7,020 nt of DNA from Clostridiales bacterium UBA1389 (GTDB lineage: Bacteria > Bacillota > Clostridia > Oscillospirales > CAG-382): NCBI GenBank assembly GCA_002305335.1, contig DBQR01000027.1:1-7020 (forward strand), in the 5' to 3' direction. This document shows, in pieces, positions 1 to 6,372 of this stretch. Each line of letters starts with the position of its first letter. Positions within the stretch are counted from its first letter, which is position 1. The notes beneath the pieces were generated by a model. That model saw nothing but the letters and a program-made list of their open reading frames with translations, was not told the DNA's origin and made no database searches. The position numbers and the translations under genes are program-made.

Positions 1-23
1 AAACGCCGTTTTCGGCGGCGTTT
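1..23. terminator. Hairpin terminator at left edge, probably ending the membrane operon
   Basis: AAACGCCG at 1-8 can pair with CGGCGTTT at 16-23 (8 bp, 7-base loop). An alternative is CGCCG-TTTT-CGGCG (4-8 with 13-17). On the plus strand it is followed by TTTCTT, so it may also serve a gene arriving from the left. On the minus strand the U-run would lie at and beyond the window edge. It sits about 70 bases after the stop of the last minus-strand gene, and the bases between (24-92) contain no gene I can support. Confidence 0.5.
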
Positions 24-92
24 CTTAACGGAGATATTGTTTTATTGATGTCGCTTGATTATTTCGGCTATAACCGTAACACTTTCGGTAAG

Positions 93-764
93 TCAGGGGT
101 TTTTCAATTCCCCTCTTATTACCTTTAGGTATTCGTTCTTCTTCACTATGCCGGCGGCCATTCCCTTTATCCTGCCGAAATAGCAGGCGACCGAAAATAC
201 CGCCGAATAAACTATGCCGAAGAAAATCGTAAGCCAGGGGAAAGAGTAGGCTAATCCGTCAAGGACGAAGCTGTTTGAAACCAGGTCAAGGCTGGACAGC
301 GTACCGAGCAGGTCGGTTTTGTCGATTACCCCGAACAGGGAGGACGTCACCGCCGCCGGGTACCAGAACTGGAATCCCATAAACCCCGTAAACTTGTCGG
401 CAAAGCCCATATACACGTTCCACGCCAGCATCAGGATTGAGGGGGCGATAAGCTGGATTTTAATCTTAAACCTGTCAACGTCCCTACCCGTCTTGAAGGA
501 CACCTTTTTGAAAGCGACATAGCTGCAGTACCAGCCTCCGAAAACAAAGGCGGCAAGGGTGACAAAGCCTGCTATGGGGTATATTACGTCAAACAGGAAG
601 CTGCCGTCCGCCCTTAACTCGGAAGCGGAGGGGGTCTTTATCATAAAAGACAGAACAGTTCTTGCCAGTACGGGGAACAATGACCCGATAAACATGGCAA
701 TCAGAAAGATTACGTTGTTAATAATAAACCCGTCAAGCTGGCCTTTTTCCTTATCCCTTGCCAC
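93..764 (-). CDS. Multi-spanning membrane protein of unknown function, last gene of flotillin operon
   Basis: I do not recognise the family of this 223-residue integral membrane protein. Hydrophobic segments lie at about residues 13-37, 57-83, 104-121, 128-147 (weaker) and 171-197, so four or five spans are likely. The ends and the loop at 86-103 are rich in Lys and Arg, as expected for cytoplasmic sides. There is no signal peptide cleavage site and no catalytic motif I can see. The start is GTG at 764-762, chosen because AAGGTGA (769-775) lies just before it and overlaps the TAA of the flotillin gene; only 9 bases separate the two genes. That tight coupling is the main clue to function: a membrane partner or client of the NfeD-flotillin scaffold. 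This role is inference from position only. The coding call is secure; the function is open. Confidence 0.85.
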   Translation of the reverse strand: MARDKEKGQLDGFIINNVIFLIAMFIGSLFPVLARTVLSFMIKTPSASELRADGSFLFDVIYPIAGFVTLAAFVFGGWYCSYVAFKKVSFKTGRDVDRFKIKIQLIAPSILMLAWNVYMGFADKFTGFMGFQFWYPAAVTSSLFGVIDKTDLLGTLSSLDLVSNSFVLDGLAYSFPWLTIFFGIVYSAVFSVACYFGRIKGMAAGIVKKNEYLKVIRGELKNP

Positions 765-768
765 TTAA

Positions 769-775
769 TCACCTT
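769..775 (-). promoter_or_regulatory. Ribosome binding site overlapping flotillin stop codon; sets a GTG start
   Basis: On the minus strand the junction reads TAAGGTGATTAAGTG. The AAGGTGA Shine-Dalgarno sequence shares bases with the flotillin TAA stop (776-774) and lies 4 bases before GTG. Such overlap usually means translational coupling, with ribosomes finishing flotillin feeding the next gene. Confidence 0.65.
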
Positions 776-2171
776 ATTCCTGTGTCTGATTTCGGGTTTC
801 CGTTTTGTTTTCGTCCTTTTCGCCGGCAGGAGTTCCCAAATAGTTGGGAAGCTTCATCCCCGCCATATCGAACATTTCGTTGAGAGGGGGCACCGATCTG
901 AAAAGGCTTGACACGAAGTTGGCGGTGGCGGACTTGCCTTCGGTATTGCCGCCGTCCCAGACAGTAACCTTATCGATCTTGATATTCTTGATGGCGTCAA
1001 CCTGAACCTTCATAAGGTCTTCAAGTTTGTCGGCGATCAGGAGCCTGATGGCATCCTCTGCCTTACCGCCGGAGGCTTTGACCATTTCCTCAAAGCCCGA
1101 CGCCTGCTTAAGCAGGATTTCCTGTATGCCGCTTGCCTGCGCCTGCATCTTCATGAAGATGGCGTCGGCTTCACCCTTTGCCCTGCGGCGGGTCTGTTCT
1201 GCCTCGGCTTCGGCGGAAAGCTCCAATTCCTTCTTCCTGATTTCGGCCTTAACGATTATATCGGCTTCAAGGGCGGCTTTTTCCTTGGAGTAGCGGGCTT
1301 CTTCCGCCATCTTCTCGGCGGCGTAGGCTTCCTGAAGGGCTTTTGCTTCGGCAACCTTTTCGGCCGCGGTGGCGATACGCTTGGCTTCGGCTTCCTTTTC
1401 CTTAAGGGAGGCGTTGGACATGGCGATTGCCATCTGAGCTTCGTTTTCACCCTTTATGGCGATGGAGTTGGCTTCCGACACCTTTATACGCTTTTCCATA
1501 AAGGCGTTGGCTTCACCGATGGAGCCGTCCCTTTCCTTTTCGGCAACCGACTTTTTGGCGTCGTTAATTGCCTTGGCGGCGGCTTCTTTACCCAAAGCTA
1601 TAATGTAGCCCGATTCGTCGGAAATATCGGTTACGTTAACGTTGATGAGACGAAGACCGATTTTCCCCAATTCGGTTTCCACGTTTCTTGACACCTGTTC
1701 AAGGAATTTATCCCGGTCGGAGTTGATTTCCTCGATATCCATGGTGGCTATGATAAGACGCAGCTGACCGAAGATAATATCCTTGGCAAGGTCCTGAATT
1801 TCGTTAAGCTTGAGTCCCAGCAGGCGTTCCGCCGCATTCTGCATTATCCCCTGTTCAGTGGAAACACCCACCGTAAAGGTTGAAGGAACGTCGATTCTTA
1901 TGTTCTGCTTTGACAATGCCGACTTAAGGTCCACCTGAATTGACAGGGGGGTCAGGTCAAGGAAGGCATAAGACTGGAACACCGGAACGATAAAGGTGGC
2001 GCCGCCGTGGATACATTTGGCGGGGCGGGGGGTACCGTCGGCGTTGTCCCGGATTCTACCGTAAACAACCATAACCTTGTCCGAAGGACACTTTTTGTAG
2101 CGCGAGACTATGTAGACCATAATAAGGAATACAATTAACGCGGCTACCAGAACAAGACCTAATGTTTCCAT
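774..2171 (-). CDS. Flotillin-like SPFH/band 7 protein (FloT/YuaG type)
   Basis: Flotillins are membrane scaffolds that oligomerise and organise lipid microdomains, with the bulk of the protein in the cytoplasm. This 465-residue protein has an N-terminal membrane segment (about 4-22) followed by RYKK, an SPFH domain (about 28-190, including CIHGG at 53-57 and the TPLSIQVDL stretch at 74-82), and a long Ala/Glu/Lys-rich coiled coil (about 195-345) typical of the flotillin domain. The C-terminal part carries the family-like IDKVTVWDGG at 399-408 and a short polar tail ending in Gln-Glu. Length is close to the roughly 500 residues of Bacillus FloT. ATG at 2171-2169 is preceded by AAAGGAGAT. It follows the NfeD-like gene by 22 bases, as yuaF precedes floT in Bacillus. 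The gene is G+C-rich compared with the block right of 3567. Assignment to flotillin is firm; its clients are unknown. Confidence 0.95.
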   Translation of the reverse strand: METLGLVLVAALIVFLIMVYIVSRYKKCPSDKVMVVYGRIRDNADGTPRPAKCIHGGATFIVPVFQSYAFLDLTPLSIQVDLKSALSKQNIRIDVPSTFTVGVSTEQGIMQNAAERLLGLKLNEIQDLAKDIIFGQLRLIIATMDIEEINSDRDKFLEQVSRNVETELGKIGLRLINVNVTDISDESGYIIALGKEAAAKAINDAKKSVAEKERDGSIGEANAFMEKRIKVSEANSIAIKGENEAQMAIAMSNASLKEKEAEAKRIATAAEKVAEAKALQEAYAAEKMAEEARYSKEKAALEADIIVKAEIRKKELELSAEAEAEQTRRRAKGEADAIFMKMQAQASGIQEILLKQASGFEEMVKASGGKAEDAIRLLIADKLEDLMKVQVDAIKNIKIDKVTVWDGGNTEGKSATANFVSSLFRSVPPLNEMFDMAGMKLPNYLGTPAGEKDENKTETRNQTQE

Positions 2172-2193
2172 TTCATATCTCCTTTATAATTTA

Positions 2194-2841
2194 TTATTTT
2201 CGCTTTACCACCAGAGTGTTGGAGCCGGAAATACCTATAACCACAATCTCTTCGCCGAACTGAATTGAATCCGTTTCGTCGGTTACGGCAGGAAGCTCGG
2301 CGTATCTTCCCTGTAACATAACGTTGACCTTGCCGGTTCCCTGACGCTGGGGGGGAATCCGCAGGTAAACCTTACCGCTTACCCCCAAGGCATACTTTAT
2401 ATCCATGGTGCCGTCGGACTGGAGGCGGAACATCCACATGAATATCAGGGCTAATATAACCATTGTGGCAAAGCCGGCTGATGCTGCCACCCCCAGGGCA
2501 AGGAGGGTTGACCCGCCGCTTTTCAGCACCACAAGGCCGGTCCAGCCGAAGATGGCAAAGAAAGAAATTATTCCCCTCACCGACAACAGCCTGAACCCGC
2601 TGTCTGCGGCGGCGTCGGACTCAAAGTCGCCGTCGGTATCCACATCGTCGCCGTAAATCCCGTCGGGTACGCCGTCGCCGTCCAAATCCACATTTACATC
2701 CCCGTCAATATCGGCGTCACCGGAATGGCTCAGCCCGAAAAACATCATTATAACCTGTATAATCATTATAATGGTTGAGGGAATGGCTATGCAGGTAAAA
2801 ATCTGACCTAAAAGGGATAGAGAGTTCCACCATTCAACCAT
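2194..2841 (-). CDS. NfeD/YuaF-like membrane protein with Asp-rich loop and C-terminal OB-fold
   Basis: NfeD-family proteins are encoded beside flotillin or stomatin genes and are thought to assist the scaffold; the short YuaF type lacks the protease domain, as here. The 215 residues show a first membrane segment (about 11-36), an acidic linker (40-80), two more membrane segments (about 88-106 and 112-138), and a beta-rich tail (about 148-215) that fits the NfeD OB-fold. The linker contains DxDG repeats, clearest at DLDGDGVPD (52-60) and DTDGDFESD (68-76), which resemble calcium-binding loops. Arg84 and Arg89 before the second segment, Arg139 after the third, and an acidic N-terminus suggest N-out topology with both linker and OB-fold in the cytoplasm. 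ATG at 2841 has an ideal ribosome binding site, and the gene ends with a double stop TAATAA. Bacillus YuaF is somewhat shorter, the extra length fitting this linker. Confidence 0.9.
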   Translation of the reverse strand: MVEWWNSLSLLGQIFTCIAIPSTIIMIIQVIMMFFGLSHSGDADIDGDVNVDLDGDGVPDGIYGDDVDTDGDFESDAAADSGFRLLSVRGIISFFAIFGWTGLVVLKSGGSTLLALGVAASAGFATMVILALIFMWMFRLQSDGTMDIKYALGVSGKVYLRIPPQRQGTGKVNVMLQGRYAELPAVTDETDSIQFGEEIVVIGISGSNTLVVKRK

Positions 2842-2849
2842 AAGTAGTT

Positions 2850-2858
2850 CCTCCTTCA
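2850..2858 (-). promoter_or_regulatory. Ideal Shine-Dalgarno overlapping the DUF1836 gene stop
   Basis: The minus strand reads TGAAGGAGG followed by 8 bases and ATG. The stop codon of the DUF1836 gene (2858-2856) shares its last A with the full AAGGAGG (2856-2850). It fixes the start of the NfeD-like gene and suggests translational coupling at the first junction of the operon. Confidence 0.75.
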
Positions 2859-3407
2859 GCCTAATTCATAAAGTAGTTCGTTGCAAATTTTCGAATAACA
2901 TGCCGCCTGACCGGCGTAGTACATAACCAGAAGCACCTTTGATAGCCGCTGCAGGGCTCCGGGGACGGGTTCTTTGTAGTCTTTCAGTACCTTTTTTATT
3001 CCCTCCTCCGGCGGGGTATTACCCGTTTCCGAAAAAACCAGATTAACATAGTAGTTATAAAGCTCGAAGTCGCTGATAAGGTCGTCGCTTTCGTCGGAAA
3101 GCACCCCGTTGATATATGAAAGGAGCTTTGTGGCTTTTTCTATTTGCAGGGTTTCCTTTAATATGTTTATTATGACAACCCTGCAGAACTGGTCTTTGCT
3201 GTACAGTTTTTTTACGGGGGGCGGTACAAAGCCCCGCTTTACCCAGTTTTGGATAATGTAATATTCAAGTCCCGTAAGGCTTGAAACCTGCGACAGCACA
3301 AGTCCGCCGGTTGAAAAAATGTTGCTTAACACTTCGGCAGCCGAATCGGGACGGCTACGCTGGTGTTTTCCCACCTCAATGGTGGTGCCGGGAAAAGTGG
3401 CATACAT
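2856..3407 (-). CDS. DUF1836 protein, MerR-like helix-turn-helix, probable operon regulator
   Basis: The 183-residue protein matches the DUF1836 family of Firmicutes as I recall it, whose N-terminal half resembles a MerR-type winged helix. The helix-turn-helix and wing region runs from about 34 to 75: LSQVSSLTGLEYYIIQNWV (38-56), then KRGFVPPP (57-64), with KKLYSKDQ (66-73) as the wing. A conserved-looking ISYIN/DESDD region follows (about 96-112), and the rest is helical (about 113-183). No effector-binding domain or cysteine cluster of classical MerR proteins is seen. ATG at 3407 has AAAGGAG (3418-3424) 10 bases upstream; an ATG inside that spacer at 3417 is too close to be used. It is first in the operon, 14 bases before the NfeD-like gene, and begins about 20 bases after the predicted transcription start. 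A role in controlling its own operon is inferred from position; the target of DUF1836 proteins is not settled to my knowledge. Confidence 0.9.
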   Translation of the reverse strand: MYATFPGTTIEVGKHQRSRPDSAAEVLSNIFSTGGLVLSQVSSLTGLEYYIIQNWVKRGFVPPPVKKLYSKDQFCRVVIINILKETLQIEKATKLLSYINGVLSDESDDLISDFELYNYYVNLVFSETGNTPPEEGIKKVLKDYKEPVPGALQRLSKVLLVMYYAGQAACYSKICNELLYELG

Positions 3408-3434
3408 ATGACCGCATCTCCTTTCTTGGCTATG

Positions 3435-3463
3435 ATTGTATCATATGGTCAAGTGATTGTCAA
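3435..3463 (-). promoter_or_regulatory. Near-perfect sigma-A promoter of the DUF1836-NfeD-flotillin operon
   Basis: On the minus strand TTGACA (3463-3458) is followed by a 17-base spacer and TACAAT (3440-3435), one mismatch from consensus. Transcription should start near 3428, giving a leader of about 20 bases before the DUF1836 ATG. Runs of A and T just upstream (about 3466-3492) could act as an UP element. No clear operator palindrome is visible. Confidence 0.85.
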
Positions 3464-3510
3464 TACCTTTTTGAAAAAATTTTTATTTTTTTCGCAAGCT
3501 ACGTTTTACA

Positions 3511-3541
3511 ATAAAAAGCGGCCCCGGAATCCCGGAGCCGC
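3511..3541 (-). terminator. Rho-independent terminator of the wall-anchored protein gene
   Basis: In minus-strand RNA, GCGGCUCCGG pairs with CCGGGGCCGC (10 bp including one U-G wobble) around a 4-base loop, followed by UUUUUAUU. It lies 25 bases after the stop of the surface-protein gene and shields it from the next promoter at 3463. Its right arm shares the 10-mer CGGAGCCGCA (plus strand, 3533-3542) with the terminator after tsf. Confidence 0.85.
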
Positions 3542-3566
3542 ACACTTTATAATATTAACAGGACTA

Positions 3567-5513
3567 TTATTTTACAATCGTGTATCTTCTTTTTCTGACA
3601 GCCCTAAAAGCAGTCAAAAAAACAATAAATGCACCTAAGATTATCATTAACAGCAAAGCACGCAGAACAGAGGCGGTATCCCCTGTCTGGGGAGTATCGG
3701 AATCGGACAGATTCAGTGTAACGATATTGGACATATAGGTTTTGACATCACCGGTCGGATTGTGATAAATAACCCGGCAACGATACTGATAACCGTTCAT
3801 AGAACCGTCAACCGTACCGAGGGAAATGCTTTCGGTTCCGGCGTTGTTTATTGGTATAAAACCGTTACCGTCTTTATCCACCAGCCATTCGTATGAATAT
3901 AACTCATTTTCTGTCATGGAAAGTACAATATCATTGCTGTAGGGGATACTGTAGCTTTCCTCCATTCCCGAAATTTCAAAGGACTCCCCGTCGGGAGGTC
4001 CGGCTTTTAACACGGGTATAACTATCAAACCGATCATCATATGCGGATACCAGTACTTGATGCCGTCTTTTTCATCAAAATCAGTATATACTCCCGCCAG
4101 ATAATCGATGTTTTTAATTTCTCCGGATTTATCAATAAGCCTCATATTAAAATAACGAATCGATGAGATATCTACATCATAGTACCACCAATCACTTGAG
4201 ACAAAAGCAAGATTCGGGTCATCCAAACCAATGATTCCCGGCAATTCTATGCCGCCCTCATTTTTATCAAAGAATATCTCATACATGGTTTTCAAGCCGC
4301 CGTAATCCTTATAAACACTGATAAGCCAGTCAGATCGAGGGTAGGGAGCGGATTTGCCGTCATATGGCTGAGGGTAGTATCCGTTTTCATTATATTTACT
4401 GAAAAATTTATTTTTTTCCATACCGTCGCAAAGTACTCCGCCGTAAAGATCATAACTCATAACCCATCCGCTTGGTTTGTTCGGATAAGTAGGATTTACC
4501 GTTTTGGGGACGGCGGTTGCCTTCAGCAGCAATTCATGACCGGGCACCTGATAATACCGTTCATCATCCGGACGGATATTAATAGTATGAGCCTCAACCA
4601 TATTGTAGATTTCTTCGGTCTGTGCTCTCAGTTCGTCAAGGAGAGTTGCCATATCGTTTCTATTTGTTTTCAGCCTACGCTTTTCTGTTCCTTCCGGCAT
4701 ATCCTTTAATCTCATATCGGCATCTTCGATTCCCACGATAAGTCCCGCCATGGAGATACCGGCTAAATTGGTGTACAGGCCTATTGCATAAGATTGAAAC
4801 GCAATACGACGTTCATAGCCTTGATGTTCCCAGTTATAAGAGTATAAAATCAGCTTGTCGAAAGCGGTTAAAAGATCAACCCCCGTTAAGGGATGCTTGT
4901 CTAAAATCGATATGCCCAAGGTTTTCACCTTTTTATGGAATTGAGTGTTTTCGTTATTAACGATATAAAGGAAAAAATCTTCAATATCATTCAAACGTAT
5001 TTCTTTTGCTTCTTCTGTTTCTTCTTTGGGGGCTTCAAGGTTTTTTAATGTTGTATTGTAGTGATTATACCACTCTTGATAATCAGGACGTAAAATAACA
5101 TAGTTATTTATTTGTTCATTTATTGCATTTATCAATACAGATTTATCGATTTTTTTCGATATATATTCAACCATATCCGATATCTGTTGCTTAATACCGT
5201 CAAGCTTCTCATTCAATACAGCTATTGCGGCTTTTATCTGGTCATTTTCATCACCGAAAACAGCTTTGAACACTCCGTCAAAAATGGCTGCCGTGCCCGG
5301 ATATTTAGCCATTGCCGCCATGGCTTTCAGTCCGTTTTTTGCATTGTTGAGATTTCTGTAAACTTCACTGTCGACATTTATCATGACTCCGGGGGGAGGC
5401 GGGGGGGTATCTTCTTCTGCCGCTGCCGTCAATGCTGTTGAGGATATTAACCCCAGCAGCATTATAAAAACCATAAACAGCGTGATAATGCGATGTGTTA
5501 TCTTCTTTTTCAT
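3567..5513 (-). CDS. Large secreted, sortase-anchored surface protein with helical N-terminal region and Ig-like domain
   Basis: No family is recognised for this 648-residue protein, but its architecture is clear. A signal peptide (MKKK, hydrophobic 9-28) probably ends at TAAA (29-32), then comes EEDTPPPPPG. Residues 45-310 look almost entirely helical, with an amphipathic coil at 88-125, an acidic linker near 160-172 and a hydrophobic helix at 241-261. Residues 315-505 are mixed and rich in Trp, Tyr and Asp. Residues 508-603 resemble a bacterial Ig-like domain (YEWLV at 541-545, YQYRCRVIYHNPTG at 575-588). The end is a sorting signal: TPQTGD (607-612), hydrophobic 616-636 and RAVRKRR. The helical part recalls, by eye only, domain I of Cry-type or other helical pore-forming toxins. 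The gene is divergent from a TetR gene and more A+T-rich than its neighbours. ATG at 5513 has AAAGGCGG 6 bases before it. Secretion and wall anchoring are well supported; toxin-like activity is speculative. Confidence 0.9.
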   Translation of the reverse strand: MKKKITHRIITLFMVFIMLLGLISSTALTAAAEEDTPPPPPGVMINVDSEVYRNLNNAKNGLKAMAAMAKYPGTAAIFDGVFKAVFGDENDQIKAAIAVLNEKLDGIKQQISDMVEYISKKIDKSVLINAINEQINNYVILRPDYQEWYNHYNTTLKNLEAPKEETEEAKEIRLNDIEDFFLYIVNNENTQFHKKVKTLGISILDKHPLTGVDLLTAFDKLILYSYNWEHQGYERRIAFQSYAIGLYTNLAGISMAGLIVGIEDADMRLKDMPEGTEKRRLKTNRNDMATLLDELRAQTEEIYNMVEAHTINIRPDDERYYQVPGHELLLKATAVPKTVNPTYPNKPSGWVMSYDLYGGVLCDGMEKNKFFSKYNENGYYPQPYDGKSAPYPRSDWLISVYKDYGGLKTMYEIFFDKNEGGIELPGIIGLDDPNLAFVSSDWWYYDVDISSIRYFNMRLIDKSGEIKNIDYLAGVYTDFDEKDGIKYWYPHMMIGLIVIPVLKAGPPDGESFEISGMEESYSIPYSNDIVLSMTENELYSYEWLVDKDGNGFIPINNAGTESISLGTVDGSMNGYQYRCRVIYHNPTGDVKTYMSNIVTLNLSDSDTPQTGDTASVLRALLLMIILGAFIVFLTAFRAVRKRRYTIVK

Positions 5514-5561
5514 GAAAAACCGCCTTTCATTGGTAAAATTTTATAAGAAACGACAAAACCT

Positions 5562-5578
5562 ATTGACAGAATGTCAAT
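5562..5578. promoter_or_regulatory. Perfect palindromic operator candidate for the TetR regulator
   Basis: ATTGACAGAATGTCAAT is a perfect 7-3-7 inverted repeat, a length typical of TetR-family operators. It contains the -35 box of the plus-strand tetR promoter and covers the predicted start site (near 5573) of the minus-strand surface-protein promoter. One bound dimer could thus block both genes. Binding by the adjacent TetR protein is inferred. Confidence 0.65.
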
Positions 5579-5591
5579 GATTGTATATAAT
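5563..5591 (+). promoter_or_regulatory. Consensus sigma-A promoter for the TetR gene
   Basis: TTGACA (5563-5568), a 17-base spacer and TATAAT (5586-5591) match the consensus at every position. Transcription should start near 5598, giving a leader of about 90 bases before the ATG at 5689. The -35 box lies within the 17-bp palindrome, so the regulator probably controls its own gene. A further TGTCAA half-site sits in the leader (5651-5656). Confidence 0.85.
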
Positions 5592-5613
5592 AAAGTGTAC
5601 TCTGTCATTGACA
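5572..5613. repeat. Wide inverted repeat embracing both divergent -10 boxes
   Basis: TGTCAATGA (5572-5580) is the exact reverse complement of TCATTGACA (5605-5613), with 24 bases between. The right arm is also part of an 11-base palindrome TGTCATTGACA (5603-5613) on the -35 box of the minus-strand promoter. Together with the 17-bp palindrome this places two candidate regulator sites about three to four helical turns apart, flanking both -10 boxes. Cooperative binding or looping by TetR is inference. Confidence 0.6.
5580..5608 (-). promoter_or_regulatory. Promoter of the surface-protein gene, overlapping the tetR promoter
   Basis: On the minus strand ATGACA (5608-5603), a 17-base spacer and TACAAT (5585-5580) each match consensus at five of six positions. 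Transcription would start near 5573, giving a leader of about 60 bases. Its -10 box directly abuts the -10 box of the opposing tetR promoter, so the two polymerases cannot occupy the region together. Confidence 0.7.
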
Positions 5614-5670
5614 AATTCAATAAAATCATTATATTGGAAATAATTGAAAATGTCAACAAAAATTTTACAA

Positions 5671-5677
5671 AAAGGAG
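5671..5677 (+). promoter_or_regulatory. Ribosome binding site that decides the TetR start
   Basis: AAAGGAG is followed by 11 bases and ATG at 5689. An in-frame ATG at 5650 and TTG at 5644 lie before this site and have no ribosome binding site of their own, so the shorter 203-residue product is preferred. Confidence 0.75.
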
Positions 5678-5688
5678 CAAATATTTAT

Positions 5689-6300
5689 ATGAATGAAAAA
5701 CTAACAAAAAGACAGCAGCAAGCCTTGGCAACCAGAATAAAAATTTATGAAGCCGCAAAAACTCTTATGGATAAGTATGGTTACGATGCCGTCAGTATTG
5801 ACGATATAGTAAGGGAAGCTAAAGTCGCCAGGGGTTCATTTTATGTTTATTTCCTTTCCAAAGAGGATTTATTGGTTTACCTTGTTTTCGAGGGTGCCGA
5901 GAAAATGCAGTCACAGATAATGGAAGTCTGGAACAGCCTGGATAAAAATATGCCTGCTGCGGATCTGATTGTCGCCACCGCCGTTTATATATGCGAACTT
6001 ACCCAAAGCATAGGCGTGGATATTATGCGGACTGTATATAAAATTTTTATAGAAAGAAGAAAAGCAGCAAATGTTCCATCGGAGATAGGCTTCGATATGC
6101 CCGATCTTTTTATAAATTTGTATGACCTCGGGGTTTCCCGGGGGGAATTGAAACCCGCCGATACTGCCGAGCTAGCCGCAAACATTAAAACAATTTTGGT
6201 GGGCTTGACCTTTGAATGGTGCCTGTATCATCCTGACTATGACTTTATCGGCCGCGCCAAAGTCCTTGTTTCGGACTATATGGAAAAATTCAAAATATAA
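5689..6300 (+). CDS. TetR-family transcriptional regulator
   Basis: TetR-family proteins are dimeric repressors whose C-terminal helical domain binds a ligand and releases DNA. This 203-residue protein is of normal length. The N-terminal DNA-binding domain (about 12-62) is typical: ATRIKIYEAAKTLMDKYGYDAV leads into the helix-turn-helix at about 35-55, with VSIDDIVREAKVARGSFYVYF and then SKEDLL. The C-terminal part (about 65-203) is helical and not assignable to a ligand class; HPDYDF (181-186) is near the end. It is the only plus-strand gene here and is divergent from the wall-anchored protein gene, with overlapping promoters and palindromes between them, so it very probably represses that gene and itself. 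The coding sequence is visibly A+T-rich. A start 13 codons upstream is possible but lacks a ribosome binding site. Family is sure; ligand unknown. Confidence 0.95.
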   Translation: MNEKLTKRQQQALATRIKIYEAAKTLMDKYGYDAVSIDDIVREAKVARGSFYVYFLSKEDLLVYLVFEGAEKMQSQIMEVWNSLDKNMPAADLIVATAVYICELTQSIGVDIMRTVYKIFIERRKAANVPSEIGFDMPDLFINLYDLGVSRGELKPADTAELAANIKTILVGLTFEWCLYHPDYDFIGRAKVLVSDYMEKFKI

Positions 6301-6342
6301 ATTATTATACATAGAGATCAAACTTCGGGAATTCATTACAAC

Positions 6343-6372
6343 AAAAAAACGGCTCCGGATTTTCGGAGCCGC
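6343..6372 (-). terminator. Rho-independent terminator of tsf, possibly shared with tetR
   Basis: On the plus strand CGGCTCCG (6350-6357) pairs with CGGAGCCG (6364-6371) around a 6-base loop. In minus-strand RNA the stem is followed by seven U (6349-6343), a strong terminator 22 bases after the tsf stop. On the plus strand the tail is only CATTCTGTTT, so it may stop the convergent tetR transcript less well. Confidence 0.88.

Noticed and set aside
1256..1450. Minus-strand frame of 64 residues rich in Lys and Pro inside the flotillin gene
   Set aside because: It is a shifted reading of the Ala/Glu/Lys-rich flotillin coil, which explains the repeated composition.
3281..3638. Plus-strand frames across the DUF1836 promoter and the terminator
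   Set aside because: They run antisense through a gene start, a promoter and a hairpin, with no ribosome binding site or family resemblance.
5112..5441. Plus-strand frame of 109 residues within the surface-protein gene
   Set aside because: It is antisense to a clearly coding helical region and shows no independent start signals.
5572..5656. Repeated TGTCA/TTGACA motifs considered as a CRISPR-like or iteron array
   Set aside because: Only a few short copies occur, in mixed orientation and placed on promoter elements, which fits operators better than an array or origin.
5644..5688. Longer TetR start at TTG 5644 or ATG 5650
   Set aside because: Neither has an upstream ribosome binding site, while AAAGGAG precedes the ATG at 5689, which also gives a usual TetR N-terminus.
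5598..5688. 90-base tetR leader considered as a riboswitch
   Set aside because: It is A+T-rich with no strong stem or known riboswitch core visible.
5510..5758. Minus-strand open frame of 82 hydrophobic residues upstream of the surface-protein gene
   Set aside because: It covers the divergent promoters and the start of tetR in antisense and lacks a credible ribosome binding site; its hydrophobicity comes from A+T-rich antisense DNA.
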